Notes: a model not told the origin generated them from the sequence alone. A stretch of 45,854 nucleotides of DNA from an uncultured Oscillospiraceae bacterium (GCA_910579965.1 CAJTWF010000020.1:1-45854); one strand, 5' to 3'. Positions 7,925 through 16,504 are shown, numbered from the stretch's first letter. Program-made: numbers and translations.

Positions 7925-8147
7925 TTATACTGTCCTCCGTCTCCACCAGCCGGATGATGTCCCCGGGCTGGCAGTCCAGCGCGAGGCAGATCCGCAGAAG
8001 GGTCTCCTTGTTGAACCGGGATATCCTGTCCTTGTAGTAGGCGTCTATATTCGGATAGGATACGCCGGATAACTGTGCAAGGCGGTAGCGGGTGATGTTC
8101 ATTTGTGCCAGCCGCTCCGCCAGAATAACCTTGATTTCCGCGCCCAT
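7911..8147 (-). CDS. XRE-family (Cro/CI) helix-turn-helix regulator
   Basis: 78 aa, essentially one HTH domain: LAERLAQMNITRYRLAQLSG, then VSYPNIDAYYK as recognition region, and ETLLRICLALDCQPGDIIRL, the common end of the short YozG-like HTH family. It probably represses or activates its own AT-rich divergent region (8148-8395), which it shares with the LytTR/GHKL operon. The terminal codons overlap the shared terminator. The target is unknown. Confidence 0.85.
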   Translation of the reverse strand: MGAEIKVILAERLAQMNITRYRLAQLSGVSYPNIDAYYKDRISRFNKETLLRICLALDCQPGDIIRLVETEDSIKDGA

Positions 8148-8280
8148 GATACCCCCATGTGTTGTTGGCTATAGTCAGTATATGATATATATTATAAGAA
8201 ATACATAGTTCTGACAATTCTGTTTAGACAATATATATTGCGTACAATCTATATCCCCAACATAATATATAGTAAACATC

Positions 8281-8309
8281 TTGACAAATTTAGACCGAAT
8301 ATGTTATAG
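8281..8309 (+). promoter_or_regulatory. Promoter for the LytTR/GHKL operon
   Basis: TTGACA (8281-8286), 17 bp and TTATAG (8304-8309) precede an 80-nt leader. The 248-bp AT-rich divergent region also holds a likely - strand promoter for the XRE gene (TTGTCA, 17 bp, TAATAT) and short repeats of GACAAT near 8211-8246. Confidence 0.65.
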
Positions 8310-8395
8310 TTTTGTCGGCAAAAACGAGTTTTTAACAACTTTTGCGAAATATTGGTAACGTTTTGCGTAAAATTTGCGCAGAGAAGGAGAGAGCT

Positions 8396-9142
8396 ATGTT
8401 GAAGTTGGCCCTGTGTGACGATGAGGCGGAGCAGCGCGCTGCGGTGAGCAGGCTTCTGCGGGAATATGCGGCCCTCCGTCCGGAGCTGACCGTCAAGCTG
8501 TCTGTCTTCTCCTCCGGCATGGAGCTGCTCACGGCGGCGGAGGAGGAGCGCTTTGATCTGTACGTGCTGGACGTGGTGATGCCGGACCTGTCCGGCATTG
8601 ATCTGGGGGTGAAGCTGCGGGAGCTGGGTCACTACGGGGCCATCGTCTACCTCTCCATCTCTCCGGAGTACGCGGTGGAGTCCTACGCCGCCCGGGCCTT
8701 CTACTACCTGATGAAGCCCGTGGAGCCCGCCAAGCTCTACCAGGTGCTGGACCAGGCCGCCGCCGCGCTGGAGAAGCGGCGGGCCTCCTGCGTGACGGTC
8801 AAGACCCGGGAGGGGCTGGTGCTGGTGCCCCTGGACCGGATCATGTACGTGGAGCTGAGCAACCGGGTGGTGCGCTACCACCTGTCCAACAACACCCTGG
8901 TGGACAGCCTGACCGTGCGCACCTCCTTCCAGGAGGAGACGGCCCAGCTCCTCAGCGACTCCCGGTTTTTTCAGAGCGGGGCCAGCTTCGCGGTGAACCT
9001 GTACTATGTGGCGGCGGTGGAGCGGAGCTCCCTGAAGCTGGACAACGGGGAGCGGGTGCCCCTGGCCCGGGGCCGCGCCTCCCTGATGAAGCAGCGGTGG
9101 AGCGACTACTGGCTGGGCGGCCAGGCGGAGGAGCAGGTGTAG
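8396..9142 (+). CDS. LytTR-family response regulator
   Basis: 248 aa. The receiver domain (about 1-125) has the acidic pocket CDDE at residues 7-10, the phospho-acceptor Asp in YVLDVVMPDLSG and the conserved Lys in YYLMKPV. The C-terminal LytTR DNA-binding domain (about 135-240) shows ILYVE-like VPLDRIMYVE, FFQSGASFAVNL and LKLDNGERVPLARGR. It should activate target genes once phosphorylated by the kinase encoded 1 bp downstream. ATG 8396 follows GAAGGAGAG. Such pairs often control peptide-responsive or cell-envelope genes; the target here is not visible. Confidence 0.9.
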   Translation: MLKLALCDDEAEQRAAVSRLLREYAALRPELTVKLSVFSSGMELLTAAEEERFDLYVLDVVMPDLSGIDLGVKLRELGHYGAIVYLSISPEYAVESYAARAFYYLMKPVEPAKLYQVLDQAAAALEKRRASCVTVKTREGLVLVPLDRIMYVELSNRVVRYHLSNNTLVDSLTVRTSFQEETAQLLSDSRFFQSGASFAVNLYYVAAVERSSLKLDNGERVPLARGRASLMKQRWSDYWLGGQAEEQV

Positions 9143-9143
9143 G

Positions 9144-11192
9144 ATGTTTTCCGTACTGTACGCCTGCATCACCCTGGCCGCCTTTCTGAGCACATATCTG
9201 GCGCTGGTCATCTTCCGGCTTCCGCCCAGGGAGGCCGCCCGCCGGTGGGGCGGACTGCTGGCCGCCGCGCTGGCGGTGCAGGCGGCGCTGCTGCTGGCGG
9301 GGGAGCGGGAGCTGATGCTCACGCTGATCCCGGTGACCGTCTACCTGCCCATGGTCCTGTGCATCCACCGCCTGTCCACCTTCACCTGGTTCCAGTCCGG
9401 CGTGGTGTGGAGCACGGCGGCTCTGGTGGGCTATATCCTCAACTATCTGCGCAAGTACCTCCTCTCTGTGGCCGCCGCCATGGGGCAGTTAGGCAGCCGG
9501 ACATACCGCCTGGCTATTCTGGCGGCCCTGGCGCTGGCCGCCGCCGGACTTCTGACTGTGGTGTACCGGTGGCTCCGCGCCCCCTTCCGCCGCTGCGTGG
9601 GCAGAATGGACGAGGGGTGGCTGGCCATGGCCTTCCCCACGGTGCTCGCCTTCCTTCTTATGAGTTATCTCTCCAGCAGTGCCAGCAGTCCCACGGCGCT
9701 GCTGTTTGTGCTGTTAGCGGGGGTGTCCATCTTTCTGGTGCTCTCCCGGGTGCTGGTGCTGTCCGTCAGCCTGCGGGAGGCCCGGGACTCGGAGCACGAG
9801 GTCCGGCGGCAGATGGATCTCCAGCGGCGGGACTACGACGCGGTGGTCCAGAAGACGGAGCTGGAGCGGATCTACCGCCACGACGTGCGCCACCACCTGA
9901 CGGTGCTGGACAACATGCTCCAGCAGAGGGATCTGGAGGGGGCCCGGCGGTACGTCCAGGATCTCAGCCGCAGCCAGGACAGCCCCAGCCAGCCCCGCTG
10001 GTGCGCCAACAACACGGTCAACGCGGTGCTCTCCGCCTACGTCAGCCAGGCCGAGAGGGCGGGCTGCGCCGTGGAGGCCGGGGTGCGGATCCCGGCCCAG
10101 CTGCCCTTTGACGAGACGGATCTGTGCGTGGTGCTGGCCAACGCCCTGGAGAACGCCATCCACGCCTGTCAGGCCCTGCCGGCAAAGGACCGGCGCATCG
10201 CCCTGCGGATGACCTGCACCGGCAACCAGCGCCTGACGGTCTCCGTGGACAACCCCTGCCCCCAGCCGGTGCAGATGGGGGAGGACGGCCTGCCCCCGGA
10301 CCGGGGGAACCACGGCCTGGGCCTGCGGAGCATCCGGGCGGTGGCGGAGAAGTACGGAGGCCTGTTCCGCTGCCGGTGGGAGGCCGGACGGTTTTACACC
10401 CAGGCGGTCCTCTTCCCGCCCCTCCCGGCGGACGCTCCCAGCCGCCGGGAGGGGCGGGGGATCTGGATTACGGCGGCCCTGGTCAGCGCCGCGATCTGCT
10501 GCCTGTTCCTCAACGGCTCCCCCGGCCTCCTTGACACCCTGGAGGAGCTGCCCGTCCTGGGCCCGGGGGTCCAGGTGCTGGATCTGCGCACCTACGGCCT
10601 GGGCCAGGAGAGCGCCCAGCGCCAGGACCACCGGATCCCCTCCGGCGGCGGGGCGGCGCTGGACGGCGAGGCGGCCGCCTTTGCCGGGCAGATGGAGGAG
10701 GCGTTCCTCCAGTACGTCGGCCGCAGGTACGCGGACAGACCGGTGGTAGAGGTGGATTGGGCTGTGACGCCCAGCAGCGGACCGCTGCTGGTGCTCCGAT
10801 TCAACGGGGTGGTGAGCGGGGGAGACGCCTGCCGCCGCTATGTGGTGCTGGACCGGGCGGCGGGGCGGGTGCTGACCCTGCCGGATCTGTTCCTGGAGGA
10901 AACGGACTACGTGTCCCTTCTCAGCCGGGAGGTCCAGGCCCAGATGGCGGAGCGGATCCGCACCGGAAAGGGCAGCTACTATCTGCCCGGGGACATCTGG
11001 CCGGAGGCGGACTGCTTCCGGGAGATCGCCCCGGACCAGGACTTCTACATCGACGGGGAGGGCCGGCTGGTCATCGCCTTTGAGGCGGACACGGTGGCCC
11101 CGGGGGCCATGGGCTCGCCGGAGTTCGCCATCCCCGGCGGTCTGCTGGAGGGGGTCCTGGCCCGGCCCGATCTGCTGACGGATGTGGAGTAG
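9144..11192 (+). CDS. GHKL sensor histidine kinase with C-terminal RsiV-like (DUF3298) domain
   Basis: 682 aa. Residues 1-225 are about six membrane spans. The H-box YRHDVRHHLTVLDNML (His near 246) and the GHKL ATPase follow: N-box LANALENAIHAC and G-box NHGLGLRSI, with AEKYGGLF after it. This is the AgrC/CitA-like class with a cytoplasmic kinase. Unusually, the protein continues. A further membrane span (about 438-460) is followed by about 220 residues that match DUF3298, found in RsiV: VVLDRAAGRVLTLPDLF, DQDFYIDGEGRLVIAFEAD, then APGAMGSPEFAIP. By topology that domain should lie outside the cell. In Bacillus RsiV this domain binds lysozyme, so a ligand-sensing role is plausible. Confidence 0.85.
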   Translation: MFSVLYACITLAAFLSTYLALVIFRLPPREAARRWGGLLAAALAVQAALLLAGERELMLTLIPVTVYLPMVLCIHRLSTFTWFQSGVVWSTAALVGYILNYLRKYLLSVAAAMGQLGSRTYRLAILAALALAAAGLLTVVYRWLRAPFRRCVGRMDEGWLAMAFPTVLAFLLMSYLSSSASSPTALLFVLLAGVSIFLVLSRVLVLSVSLREARDSEHEVRRQMDLQRRDYDAVVQKTELERIYRHDVRHHLTVLDNMLQQRDLEGARRYVQDLSRSQDSPSQPRWCANNTVNAVLSAYVSQAERAGCAVEAGVRIPAQLPFDETDLCVVLANALENAIHACQALPAKDRRIALRMTCTGNQRLTVSVDNPCPQPVQMGEDGLPPDRGNHGLGLRSIRAVAEKYGGLFRCRWEAGRFYTQAVLFPPLPADAPSRREGRGIWITAALVSAAICCLFLNGSPGLLDTLEELPVLGPGVQVLDLRTYGLGQESAQRQDHRIPSGGGAALDGEAAAFAGQMEEAFLQYVGRRYADRPVVEVDWAVTPSSGPLLVLRFNGVVSGGDACRRYVVLDRAAGRVLTLPDLFLEETDYVSLLSREVQAQMAERIRTGKGSYYLPGDIWPEADCFREIAPDQDFYIDGEGRLVIAFEADTVAPGAMGSPEFAIPGGLLEGVLARPDLLTDVE

Positions 11193-11228
11193 AAAAAGGT
11201 CCCGGGTACGCCGTACCCGGGACCTTTT
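11193..11228. terminator. Bidirectional terminator
   Basis: A perfect GC-rich stem (AAAAGGTCCCGGGTAC and its complement) with loop GCC, A-run before and T-run after. It closes both the kinase operon (+) and the lipase gene (-). Confidence 0.85.
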
Positions 11229-12388
11229 CATTCCTCCGGAGGGCCCTCCCCCCGCCAGACCGTGAGCCAGCAGTAGTAGCTGGCCATGCAGTGGGCGCAG
11301 GTCAGGCCGTCCCGCTCCTGGGAGAGCAGGGGGACCAGCTGGGCGGTGAGCCGCACCGCCGTCCGCCCCAGGGCCAGCGCCGTCTCCCCATCCCGGTTGG
11401 CCAGATCCGAGAGGGCCTGGTAGTCCCCCCGCAGCAGGGCCTCCAGCATGGCCGTCACGTCGCCGGAGGCGGCGGGCGCCTGCTTTGCGATGATGGAGAC
11501 CATCCGCTCCACCGCCGCCGGGTCCCGGTAGGAGACGTAGTTCTGGCCGGTGAGGTCCCGGAACGAGCGCCGCATCTCCCGGAATACGCCGCCGTAGGCC
11601 CTGCCCCAGGAGGCACGGTCCGGCAGAGGCAGGTCCACGCCGTAGCGGCAGTAGCCCCACTGGGCCAGGGGGAGCTGGGGCACCAGGTCCTCCGGTCCGG
11701 TGATGTTGAAGATGTTCTCATATCCCTCCCCGGTCCCGTCCAGGGACACGGCGGGAGCGGCAAAGGTGCGGGCGTACACGGCCCCGCGGTTCTCCGCCGT
11801 CAGCCGGGCGGCGGTCAGGTTGGCCACCGCCCCGCCCCGGCTGTGGCCGGTTACCAGGAAGCGGAGGGGCCGGTCCGGCTCCTGAGCCAGATAATTCTCC
11901 AGATTCTCCAGCAGCTCGTCCCCGGCCTGGGCGAAGCCCGCGTGGTCCCGGCCCGTGCCCACGTTCAGGTTCCCGGCCCACTCCGTCACCTCCCCGGTGC
12001 CGCGGACGACGACGGCCACCAGACAGGCGTCTGGCAGGTCCCTGCGGGCGAAGGTGTAGGCGGCCCGGCCGCCGTCGGGCTGATCGCAGATTTGATAGTT
12101 GAAGGACTGCACGGCCCGGAAGCCCAGCCGCTGCAGCCCCTCCCGGACGCCCGCGCCCCGGCCGGCGTAGGCGCTGCCGCTGAGGACCATAGCGGCAATG
12201 GTCAGATCGTGGTTGTACTGGGCCGGGTCCCCCTCAAACCACCCGTCGTCCCAGGGCAGGGCCACCTCGGGGGCCTCCCCCAGGCCGGTGGACATCGGGG
12301 CGGCGGGGGGATCCCCGGCCCGGGCCGTCCCTGGCAGGACCAGGAGCAGGGCCAGGACAGCGGACAGGATGGGGCGGAATCTCTTCAT
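11228..12388 (-). CDS. Secreted class 3 lipase-like alpha/beta hydrolase
   Basis: 386 aa. An N-terminal signal peptide (MKRFRPILSAVLALLLVLPG, cleavage near ARA-G) exports it; no lipobox is seen. The lipase class 3 core has the nucleophile elbow FLVTGHSRGGAVANLTAARL and a downstream Asp in ITGPEDLVPQLPL, with VVVRGTGEVTEW before it. The substrate is unknown; many such gut proteins are lipid or ester hydrolases. The start ATG 12388 follows AAAGGAGG; an upstream ATG lacks a site. It is a single gene with its own promoter and converges on the kinase operon. Confidence 0.8.
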   Translation of the reverse strand: MKRFRPILSAVLALLLVLPGTARAGDPPAAPMSTGLGEAPEVALPWDDGWFEGDPAQYNHDLTIAAMVLSGSAYAGRGAGVREGLQRLGFRAVQSFNYQICDQPDGGRAAYTFARRDLPDACLVAVVVRGTGEVTEWAGNLNVGTGRDHAGFAQAGDELLENLENYLAQEPDRPLRFLVTGHSRGGAVANLTAARLTAENRGAVYARTFAAPAVSLDGTGEGYENIFNITGPEDLVPQLPLAQWGYCRYGVDLPLPDRASWGRAYGGVFREMRRSFRDLTGQNYVSYRDPAAVERMVSIIAKQAPAASGDVTAMLEALLRGDYQALSDLANRDGETALALGRTAVRLTAQLVPLLSQERDGLTCAHCMASYYCWLTVWRGEGPPEE

Positions 12389-12462
12389 GACGAAGCCTCC
12401 TTTGCTTTCATCGTCCTCCAAGCGGGGATAGGGGCCGGGGAAAAGGGCCTCTTTACCTAAAT

Positions 12463-12491
12463 AGTATAGAATATCCCGCGGAAAAATGCAA
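12463..12491 (-). promoter_or_regulatory. Promoter for the lipase gene
   Basis: TTGCAT (12491-12486), 17 bp, TATACT (12468-12463) on the - strand. The rest of the gap 12389-12656 holds no gene I can support. Confidence 0.6.
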
Positions 12492-12608
12492 GTCCGCCCG
12501 GTCCCGCAGCAATGGATCTCCCCGGCCCCGCAGGCGGCTCTCTCCGGTCCGACACATCCTCGCCCAGCCCCAGCTGACGAACCCGGGCATCAAGGAAACC
12601 GGAAGAAA

Positions 12609-12642
12609 CATCCCGGGGCCGCTGCGCGGCAGCCCCGGGATG
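12609..12642. terminator. Hairpin downstream of rluD
   Basis: An 11-bp stem CATCCCGGGGC with its complement (12609-12619 and 12632-12642) and a GC-rich loop that can pair further. TTTTT follows on the + strand and a shorter TTTCTT on the - strand, the side where it would end the lspA-rluD operon. Confidence 0.6.
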
Positions 12643-12656
12643 TCATTTTTGTATTC

Positions 12657-13571
12657 TCACTTGCGCAGCTTCTCCAGCAGGGCGGTAAACGCATCGCTCA
12701 GCGGGCAGGACAGCTCCACCGCCTCCCCGGTCCTGGGGTGGATGAACCGAAGGCCAACCGCGTGGAGGCACTGGCCTGTCAGCCCCGGCACCGGCTTTCT
12801 GGCCCCGTAGACCGTATCCCCGCAGATGGGGTGGCCCAGGTGGGCCATGTGGACCCGGATCTGGTGGGTGCGCCCGGTCTCCAGCCGGCAGCGGACGTGG
12901 GTAAAGCCCTGGAACCGCTCCAGAACCTCCCAGTGGGTCACTGCGGCGCGGCCCCCCCGGTCCGTGACGGCCATCTTCTTCCGGTCCGTGTGGTGGCGGC
13001 CGATGGGCGCGTCCACGGTCCCCCGGTCCTCCCGGAGGTTCCCCACCACCACGGCCTCGTAGGTCCGGGCCAGGGTGTGGTCCTGGAGCTGGGCGGAGAG
13101 GGCCTGGTGGGCCGCGTCGTTCTTGGCCGCGATGATGAGGCCGCTGGTGTCCCGGTCAATGCGGTGGACGATCCCCGGCCGCAGCTCCCCCCCGATGCCG
13201 CTGAGGCTGCTGCCGCAGTGGTGGAGCAGGGCGTTGACCAGGGTGCCGTCCGGGTGGCCCGGGGCCGGATGGACCACCAGCCCCGCCGGCTTGTTTACCA
13301 CGATCACGTCCCCGTCCTCATACACCACGTCCAGGGGGATGTCCTGGGGCAGGGCCTGGGTTGGCTCCGGGTCCGGCAGCTCCGCCTCCACCAGCTCCCC
13401 GCCCTCCAGGCGGCAGCTCTTGGCTGCGGTCCGCCCCGCCACCGTCACCCGGCCGGTCTCAATGAGCCGCGCCGCGGCGGAGCGGGTCAGCTCCGGGACG
13501 CGGCAGGCCAGGAAGCTGTCCAGCCGGACCCCCCGGTCCTCACTGGCCGCCGTCAGGCTGGTCCGTCCCAT
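12657..13571 (-). CDS. rluD: RluA/RluD-family pseudouridine synthase
   Basis: 304 aa. An N-terminal S4 RNA-binding domain (about residues 10-65, VRLDSFLACRVPELTRSAAARL) precedes the catalytic domain. The catalytic Asp lies in HRIDRDTSGLIIAAKN. Also present are VVNKPAGLVVHPAPGH and GRTHQIRVHMAHLGHPICGD. It converts uridines to pseudouridine, in RluD at 23S helix 69; the exact target here is inferred. ATG 13571 is inside the end of lspA (32-bp overlap), behind AAGGAGA. The lspA-rluD pairing is common in Firmicutes. Confidence 0.9.
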   Translation of the reverse strand: MGRTSLTAASEDRGVRLDSFLACRVPELTRSAAARLIETGRVTVAGRTAAKSCRLEGGELVEAELPDPEPTQALPQDIPLDVVYEDGDVIVVNKPAGLVVHPAPGHPDGTLVNALLHHCGSSLSGIGGELRPGIVHRIDRDTSGLIIAAKNDAAHQALSAQLQDHTLARTYEAVVVGNLREDRGTVDAPIGRHHTDRKKMAVTDRGGRAAVTHWEVLERFQGFTHVRCRLETGRTHQIRVHMAHLGHPICGDTVYGARKPVPGLTGQCLHAVGLRFIHPRTGEAVELSCPLSDAFTALLEKLRK

Positions 13572-14034
13572 GGTCTGTCTCCTTTTTTGCCGCCCTGTCG
13601 TGGAGCAGCAGATAGTAGGCGGCAAAGCCGATGGTCCCGCAGACCACCAGAATGTCCGCCACGTTGAACACCGGATAGCGCATGAACTGGAAGTTGAACA
13701 TGTCCACCACATAGCCCAGACGCACCCGGTCAATGAGGTTCCCCAGTCCGCCTCCCAGGATGGCCGTCAGTGTCCACATGGCCAGGGGGTGGGGGAAGGT
13801 CCTCCGGGCCAGCAGCACCGCCACGGCTGCCATCACCGCCGCCGTCAGCAGGGTGAGGAGCCAGGTGTGGCCGGAGAGGATGGAGAAGCCGCCGCCGGTG
13901 TTGCGGATGTAGTACAGCTCCACCAGCCCCGGCAGCAGGGGGGCGCTCTCGTAGAGGGCCAGGTGGGTGACAACGTAGTATTTCACCGCCTGATCGGCGG
14001 CCACGCACAGGAGTATGGTCAGCAGATAGGGCAT
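13540..14034 (-). CDS. lspA: Signal peptidase II (prolipoprotein)
   Basis: 164 aa with four membrane spans. It cleaves the signal peptide of diacylglyceryl-modified lipoproteins; two such substrates are encoded in this window (2007 and 45659). The two catalytic Asp are in GLGNLIDRVRLGYVVDMF and FNVADI. The usual NTGAAFS motif reads NTGGGFS. It starts 5 bp after the preceding phosphatase gene and overlaps rluD. Confidence 0.92.
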   Translation of the reverse strand: MPYLLTILLCVAADQAVKYYVVTHLALYESAPLLPGLVELYYIRNTGGGFSILSGHTWLLTLLTAAVMAAVAVLLARRTFPHPLAMWTLTAILGGGLGNLIDRVRLGYVVDMFNFQFMRYPVFNVADILVVCGTIGFAAYYLLLHDRAAKKETDHGTDQPDGGQ

Positions 14035-14038
14035 GGCG

Positions 14039-14803
14039 TCAGACCTCCAGCTCCCGCAGGATATCCCAGTTCACCAGATTGCTGGCCCAGGCGCTGCTCC
14101 GCTCCACAATGGGCAGGGGCTTCCCCTCCAGGGTGCAGATCCTCCCCCCGGCCTCGCACACCAGCAGGCTCCCCGCCGCGTAGTCCCAGGGGCACAGGCT
14201 GTACTCGAAGAACACCTCCGTGCGGCCGCAGGCCACGTTGCACAGATCCAGGGCCGCCGAGCCCAGGCGGCGGAAGTCGCAGCTGCGGCGGAAGAGCTGC
14301 TCCGTCAGGCGCATGGTGGGCTCCAGGTACTCCCGCTTATAGATGGCGGTGCCCATGCCGAACACCCCCTGGGACAGGGGGCGGGTGCTGACGTGGATAG
14401 GACTGCCGTTGAGGAACGCGCCGCCGCCCCGCCGGGCGGAGAACAGCTCGTCCTTATAGAGGTCGTAGACCACGCCGTACTCCACCGCGCCGTCCCTGGC
14501 CAGGGCCACGGAGATGGCGCTCTGGCGGAGGTCCCGGACAAAGTTGGTGGTGCCGTCGATGGGGTCCACAATGAAGGCCCACCCCCGGCTGGGGTCGGCG
14601 TTCTCCGCCTCCTCCTCGCCAAAGAAGACGGACCCCGGGACCAGCGGGGGCAGCTTCTCCTTCAGAAACCGCTCCACCGCCAGATCATACTCCGTCACCA
14701 GATCGGCGGCGGAGGTCTTCTCATGGGTCTGGGACGGGATGTCCCTGGCTGCCAGGACGATCTGAGCCGCCTCCTTTACAATATCAGTGATCTGCTTCAG
14801 CAT
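14039..14803 (-). CDS. Inositol monophosphatase family protein
   Basis: 254 aa Mg-dependent phosphatase of the IMPase/SuhB/CysQ superfamily. The metal-binding motifs are FFGEEEAE, DPIDGTTNFVRD and CPWDYAAGSLLV. The substrate (inositol phosphate, a nucleotide phosphate or a sugar phosphate) cannot be told. It lies between a small protein gene (42 bp upstream) and lspA (4 bp downstream), so it is co-transcribed with lspA-rluD. Confidence 0.9.
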   Translation of the reverse strand: MLKQITDIVKEAAQIVLAARDIPSQTHEKTSAADLVTEYDLAVERFLKEKLPPLVPGSVFFGEEEAENADPSRGWAFIVDPIDGTTNFVRDLRQSAISVALARDGAVEYGVVYDLYKDELFSARRGGGAFLNGSPIHVSTRPLSQGVFGMGTAIYKREYLEPTMRLTEQLFRRSCDFRRLGSAALDLCNVACGRTEVFFEYSLCPWDYAAGSLLVCEAGGRICTLEGKPLPIVERSSAWASNLVNWDILRELEV

Positions 14804-14845
14804 ACCGTGCTCCTCTCCTCCGGCGGACTGCCCGGGGCCGGACCC

Positions 14846-15007
14846 CTACAGCAGCGTCCACTGGAAGTTCTCCCACAGGAGGCGGCTGCCCACGTCCGTG
14901 CCCTCGGGCAGCAGAAACATGGCCACCTGGTTCTCCACGCCGCTGTCGCTGAGCAGGTAGGCGTAGTCGCCGTTGATGGTCTGCACCGTGTAGCATACAG
15001 GTTCCAT
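14846..15007 (-). CDS. Small DUF3006-like protein
   Basis: 53 aa starting MEPVCYTVQTINGDYAYLLS behind GGGAGGAAC. The pattern INGDYAYLL, then MFLLPEGTDVGSRL, resembles the DUF3006 layout (a beta-strand with GD-A-L, then LPEG and a basic end). The function is unknown. It is the first gene of the phosphatase-lspA-rluD operon, with a good promoter 35 bp upstream. Confidence 0.55.
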   Translation of the reverse strand: MEPVCYTVQTINGDYAYLLSDSGVENQVAMFLLPEGTDVGSRLLWENFQWTLL

Positions 15008-15040
15008 TTCCCGTTCCTCCCGGATCCTTTGGATAGAGCG

Positions 15041-15069
15041 AGTATACCACAGTTTCTCCGGTTTTACAA
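15041..15069 (-). promoter_or_regulatory. Promoter for the small protein-phosphatase-lspA-rluD operon
   Basis: TTGTAA (15069-15064), 17 bp, TATACT (15046-15041), with an extended TGG just before the -10. Confidence 0.7.
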
Positions 15070-15098
15070 GGAAGCTTTTCACCGAAAATGCCCGGCGT

Positions 15099-15142
15099 GA
15101 AAAAAACCACCCGCTCCCCGGCGCTTGGGGGGCGGATGGTTC
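15099..15142 (-). terminator. Terminator of the glutamate dehydrogenase operon
   Basis: Read on the - strand: a GC-rich stem AACCATCCGCCCCCC with its complement GGGGAGCGGGTGGTT, then seven T. A textbook Rho-independent terminator, ending 6 bp after the stop of the downstream GDH gene. Confidence 0.85.
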
Positions 15143-15148
15143 GTCTCT

Positions 15149-16492
15149 CTACAGTCCCTGGGCGATCATGGCGTCAGCAATCTTCTTGAACGCGGCGATG
15201 TCGTTGCCCGCGATGAGGTCATAGCCCAGGCCGTAGGCCTCTGCCGCCGCGGCGGAGGCGTCGTAGATGGAGCTCATGATCCCCCGCAGCTTCTCGTCCA
15301 CCTCCCGGCGGGACCAGCTGTAGCGCAGGGAGTTCTGCACCATCTCCAGGGCGGACACCGCCACGCCCCCGCTGCCCGCTGCCTTGGCCCCCGCCGTGAG
15401 CACCCTGGGACTCAGCCGCAGCAGCCGCAGGGCCTCCGCTGTGGCGGGCATGTTGGCCCCCTCCACGTAGTAGCGCACGCCGTTGGCCAGGATGAGCACC
15501 GCGTCGTCCACAGTCAGCTCGTTCTGGGTGGCGCAGGGGATGGCCGCGTCTCCCGGGACCTCCCATGGCTTCCGGCCCGGATAGAAGGCCACGCCGAACC
15601 GCTCCGCGTAGGGCTCCACCCGGTCCTCCCCGCTGCAGCGCATTTCCACCATGAAGTCGTACTTCTCCTGGGTGGCCACGCCGTCCGGATCGTAGATATA
15701 TCCGTCCGGCCCGGAGAGGGTCACCACCCGGCCCCCCAGCTGGGCGGCCTTGCGGCACACCCCCCAGCTCATATTGCCAAAGCCGGAGACCAGCAGCCGC
15801 TTGCCCTCCATGGTCTCCCCCTGGTGCTCCAGCATCCGGGCGAGGAAGTACACCGTGCCGAAGCCCGCCGCCTCCTGGCGGACCCGGCTGCCGCCGTAGG
15901 TCAGGCCCTTGCCGGTGAGGGCGCTGCTCTCGGCCCGGCCCGTCACCTTCTTGTAGGCCCCGTAGAGGTAGCCGATCTCCCGGCTGCCCACGCCGATGTC
16001 CCCGGCGGGCACGTCGGTGTCCGCGCCAATATACCGGTAGAGGGCGTACATGAAGCTCTGGCAGAAGCGCATGATCTCCCGGCGGGACCTGCCCCGGGGA
16101 TCGAAGTCCGCGCCGCCGGCCGCCCCGCCGATGGGCAGGCCGGTGAGGGCGTTTTTGTAGGTCTGCTCAAACCCCAGGAACTTCACCACCGAGGGGCTGA
16201 CCGTGGGGTGAAACCGCAGGCCCCCCTTGTAGGGGCCGATGGCGGAGTTGAACTGGACCCGGTAGCCGTGGCTGGTGTGGGTCACGCCCGCATCGTCCAC
16301 CCAGGGGATGAGGAAGGTGAACATCCGCTCCGGCTCCACCATGCGTGTGATGAGATCCAGCCGCTCGTACCGGGGATCGTCCGCCGCCGGCCCGATCATC
16401 TCCAGCCAGGCGTTCACGGACTGGAGGTACTCCGGCTCGTTGGGGTACTGCCGCGCCAGATTCTCCCGCACCCGGGCAATATACTCGTTCAC
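15149..16492 (-). CDS. Glutamate dehydrogenase paralogue lacking the catalytic lysine
   Basis: 447 aa, full length for the hexameric class I GDH family. Numbering coincides with Clostridium symbiosum GDH. Substrate-binding Lys89 (GPYKGGLRFHP) and Lys113 (TYKNALTGLP) and catalytic Asp165 (VPAGDIGVGSREIGYLYG) are all present. The essential Lys125 is Ala: the motif reads LPIGGAAGGADFDP instead of GG-K-GG. The codon is GCC, so at least two base changes from a Lys codon. The NAD(P) domain has SGFGNMSWG. It starts at GTG 16492 behind AAGGGGGCGGG, 12 bp after the intact paralogue. It may be a regulatory or heteromeric subunit, or act on another ligand. It is not decaying: the frame is open and the family motifs are kept. 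Confidence 0.85.
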   Translation of the reverse strand: MNEYIARVRENLARQYPNEPEYLQSVNAWLEMIGPAADDPRYERLDLITRMVEPERMFTFLIPWVDDAGVTHTSHGYRVQFNSAIGPYKGGLRFHPTVSPSVVKFLGFEQTYKNALTGLPIGGAAGGADFDPRGRSRREIMRFCQSFMYALYRYIGADTDVPAGDIGVGSREIGYLYGAYKKVTGRAESSALTGKGLTYGGSRVRQEAAGFGTVYFLARMLEHQGETMEGKRLLVSGFGNMSWGVCRKAAQLGGRVVTLSGPDGYIYDPDGVATQEKYDFMVEMRCSGEDRVEPYAERFGVAFYPGRKPWEVPGDAAIPCATQNELTVDDAVLILANGVRYYVEGANMPATAEALRLLRLSPRVLTAGAKAAGSGGVAVSALEMVQNSLRYSWSRREVDEKLRGIMSSIYDASAAAAEAYGLGYDLIAGNDIAAFKKIADAMIAQGL

Positions 16493-16504
16493 AGGCCCGC
16501 CCCC

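Noticed and set aside
9714..11660. A 648-residue - strand open frame opposite the histidine kinase
   Set aside because: It spans the kinase gene, a terminator and part of the lipase gene, so it cannot be one real gene.
12486..14391. Long + strand frames opposite rluD and lspA
   Set aside because: Shadows of the - strand genes, which show catalytic motifs and ribosome sites.
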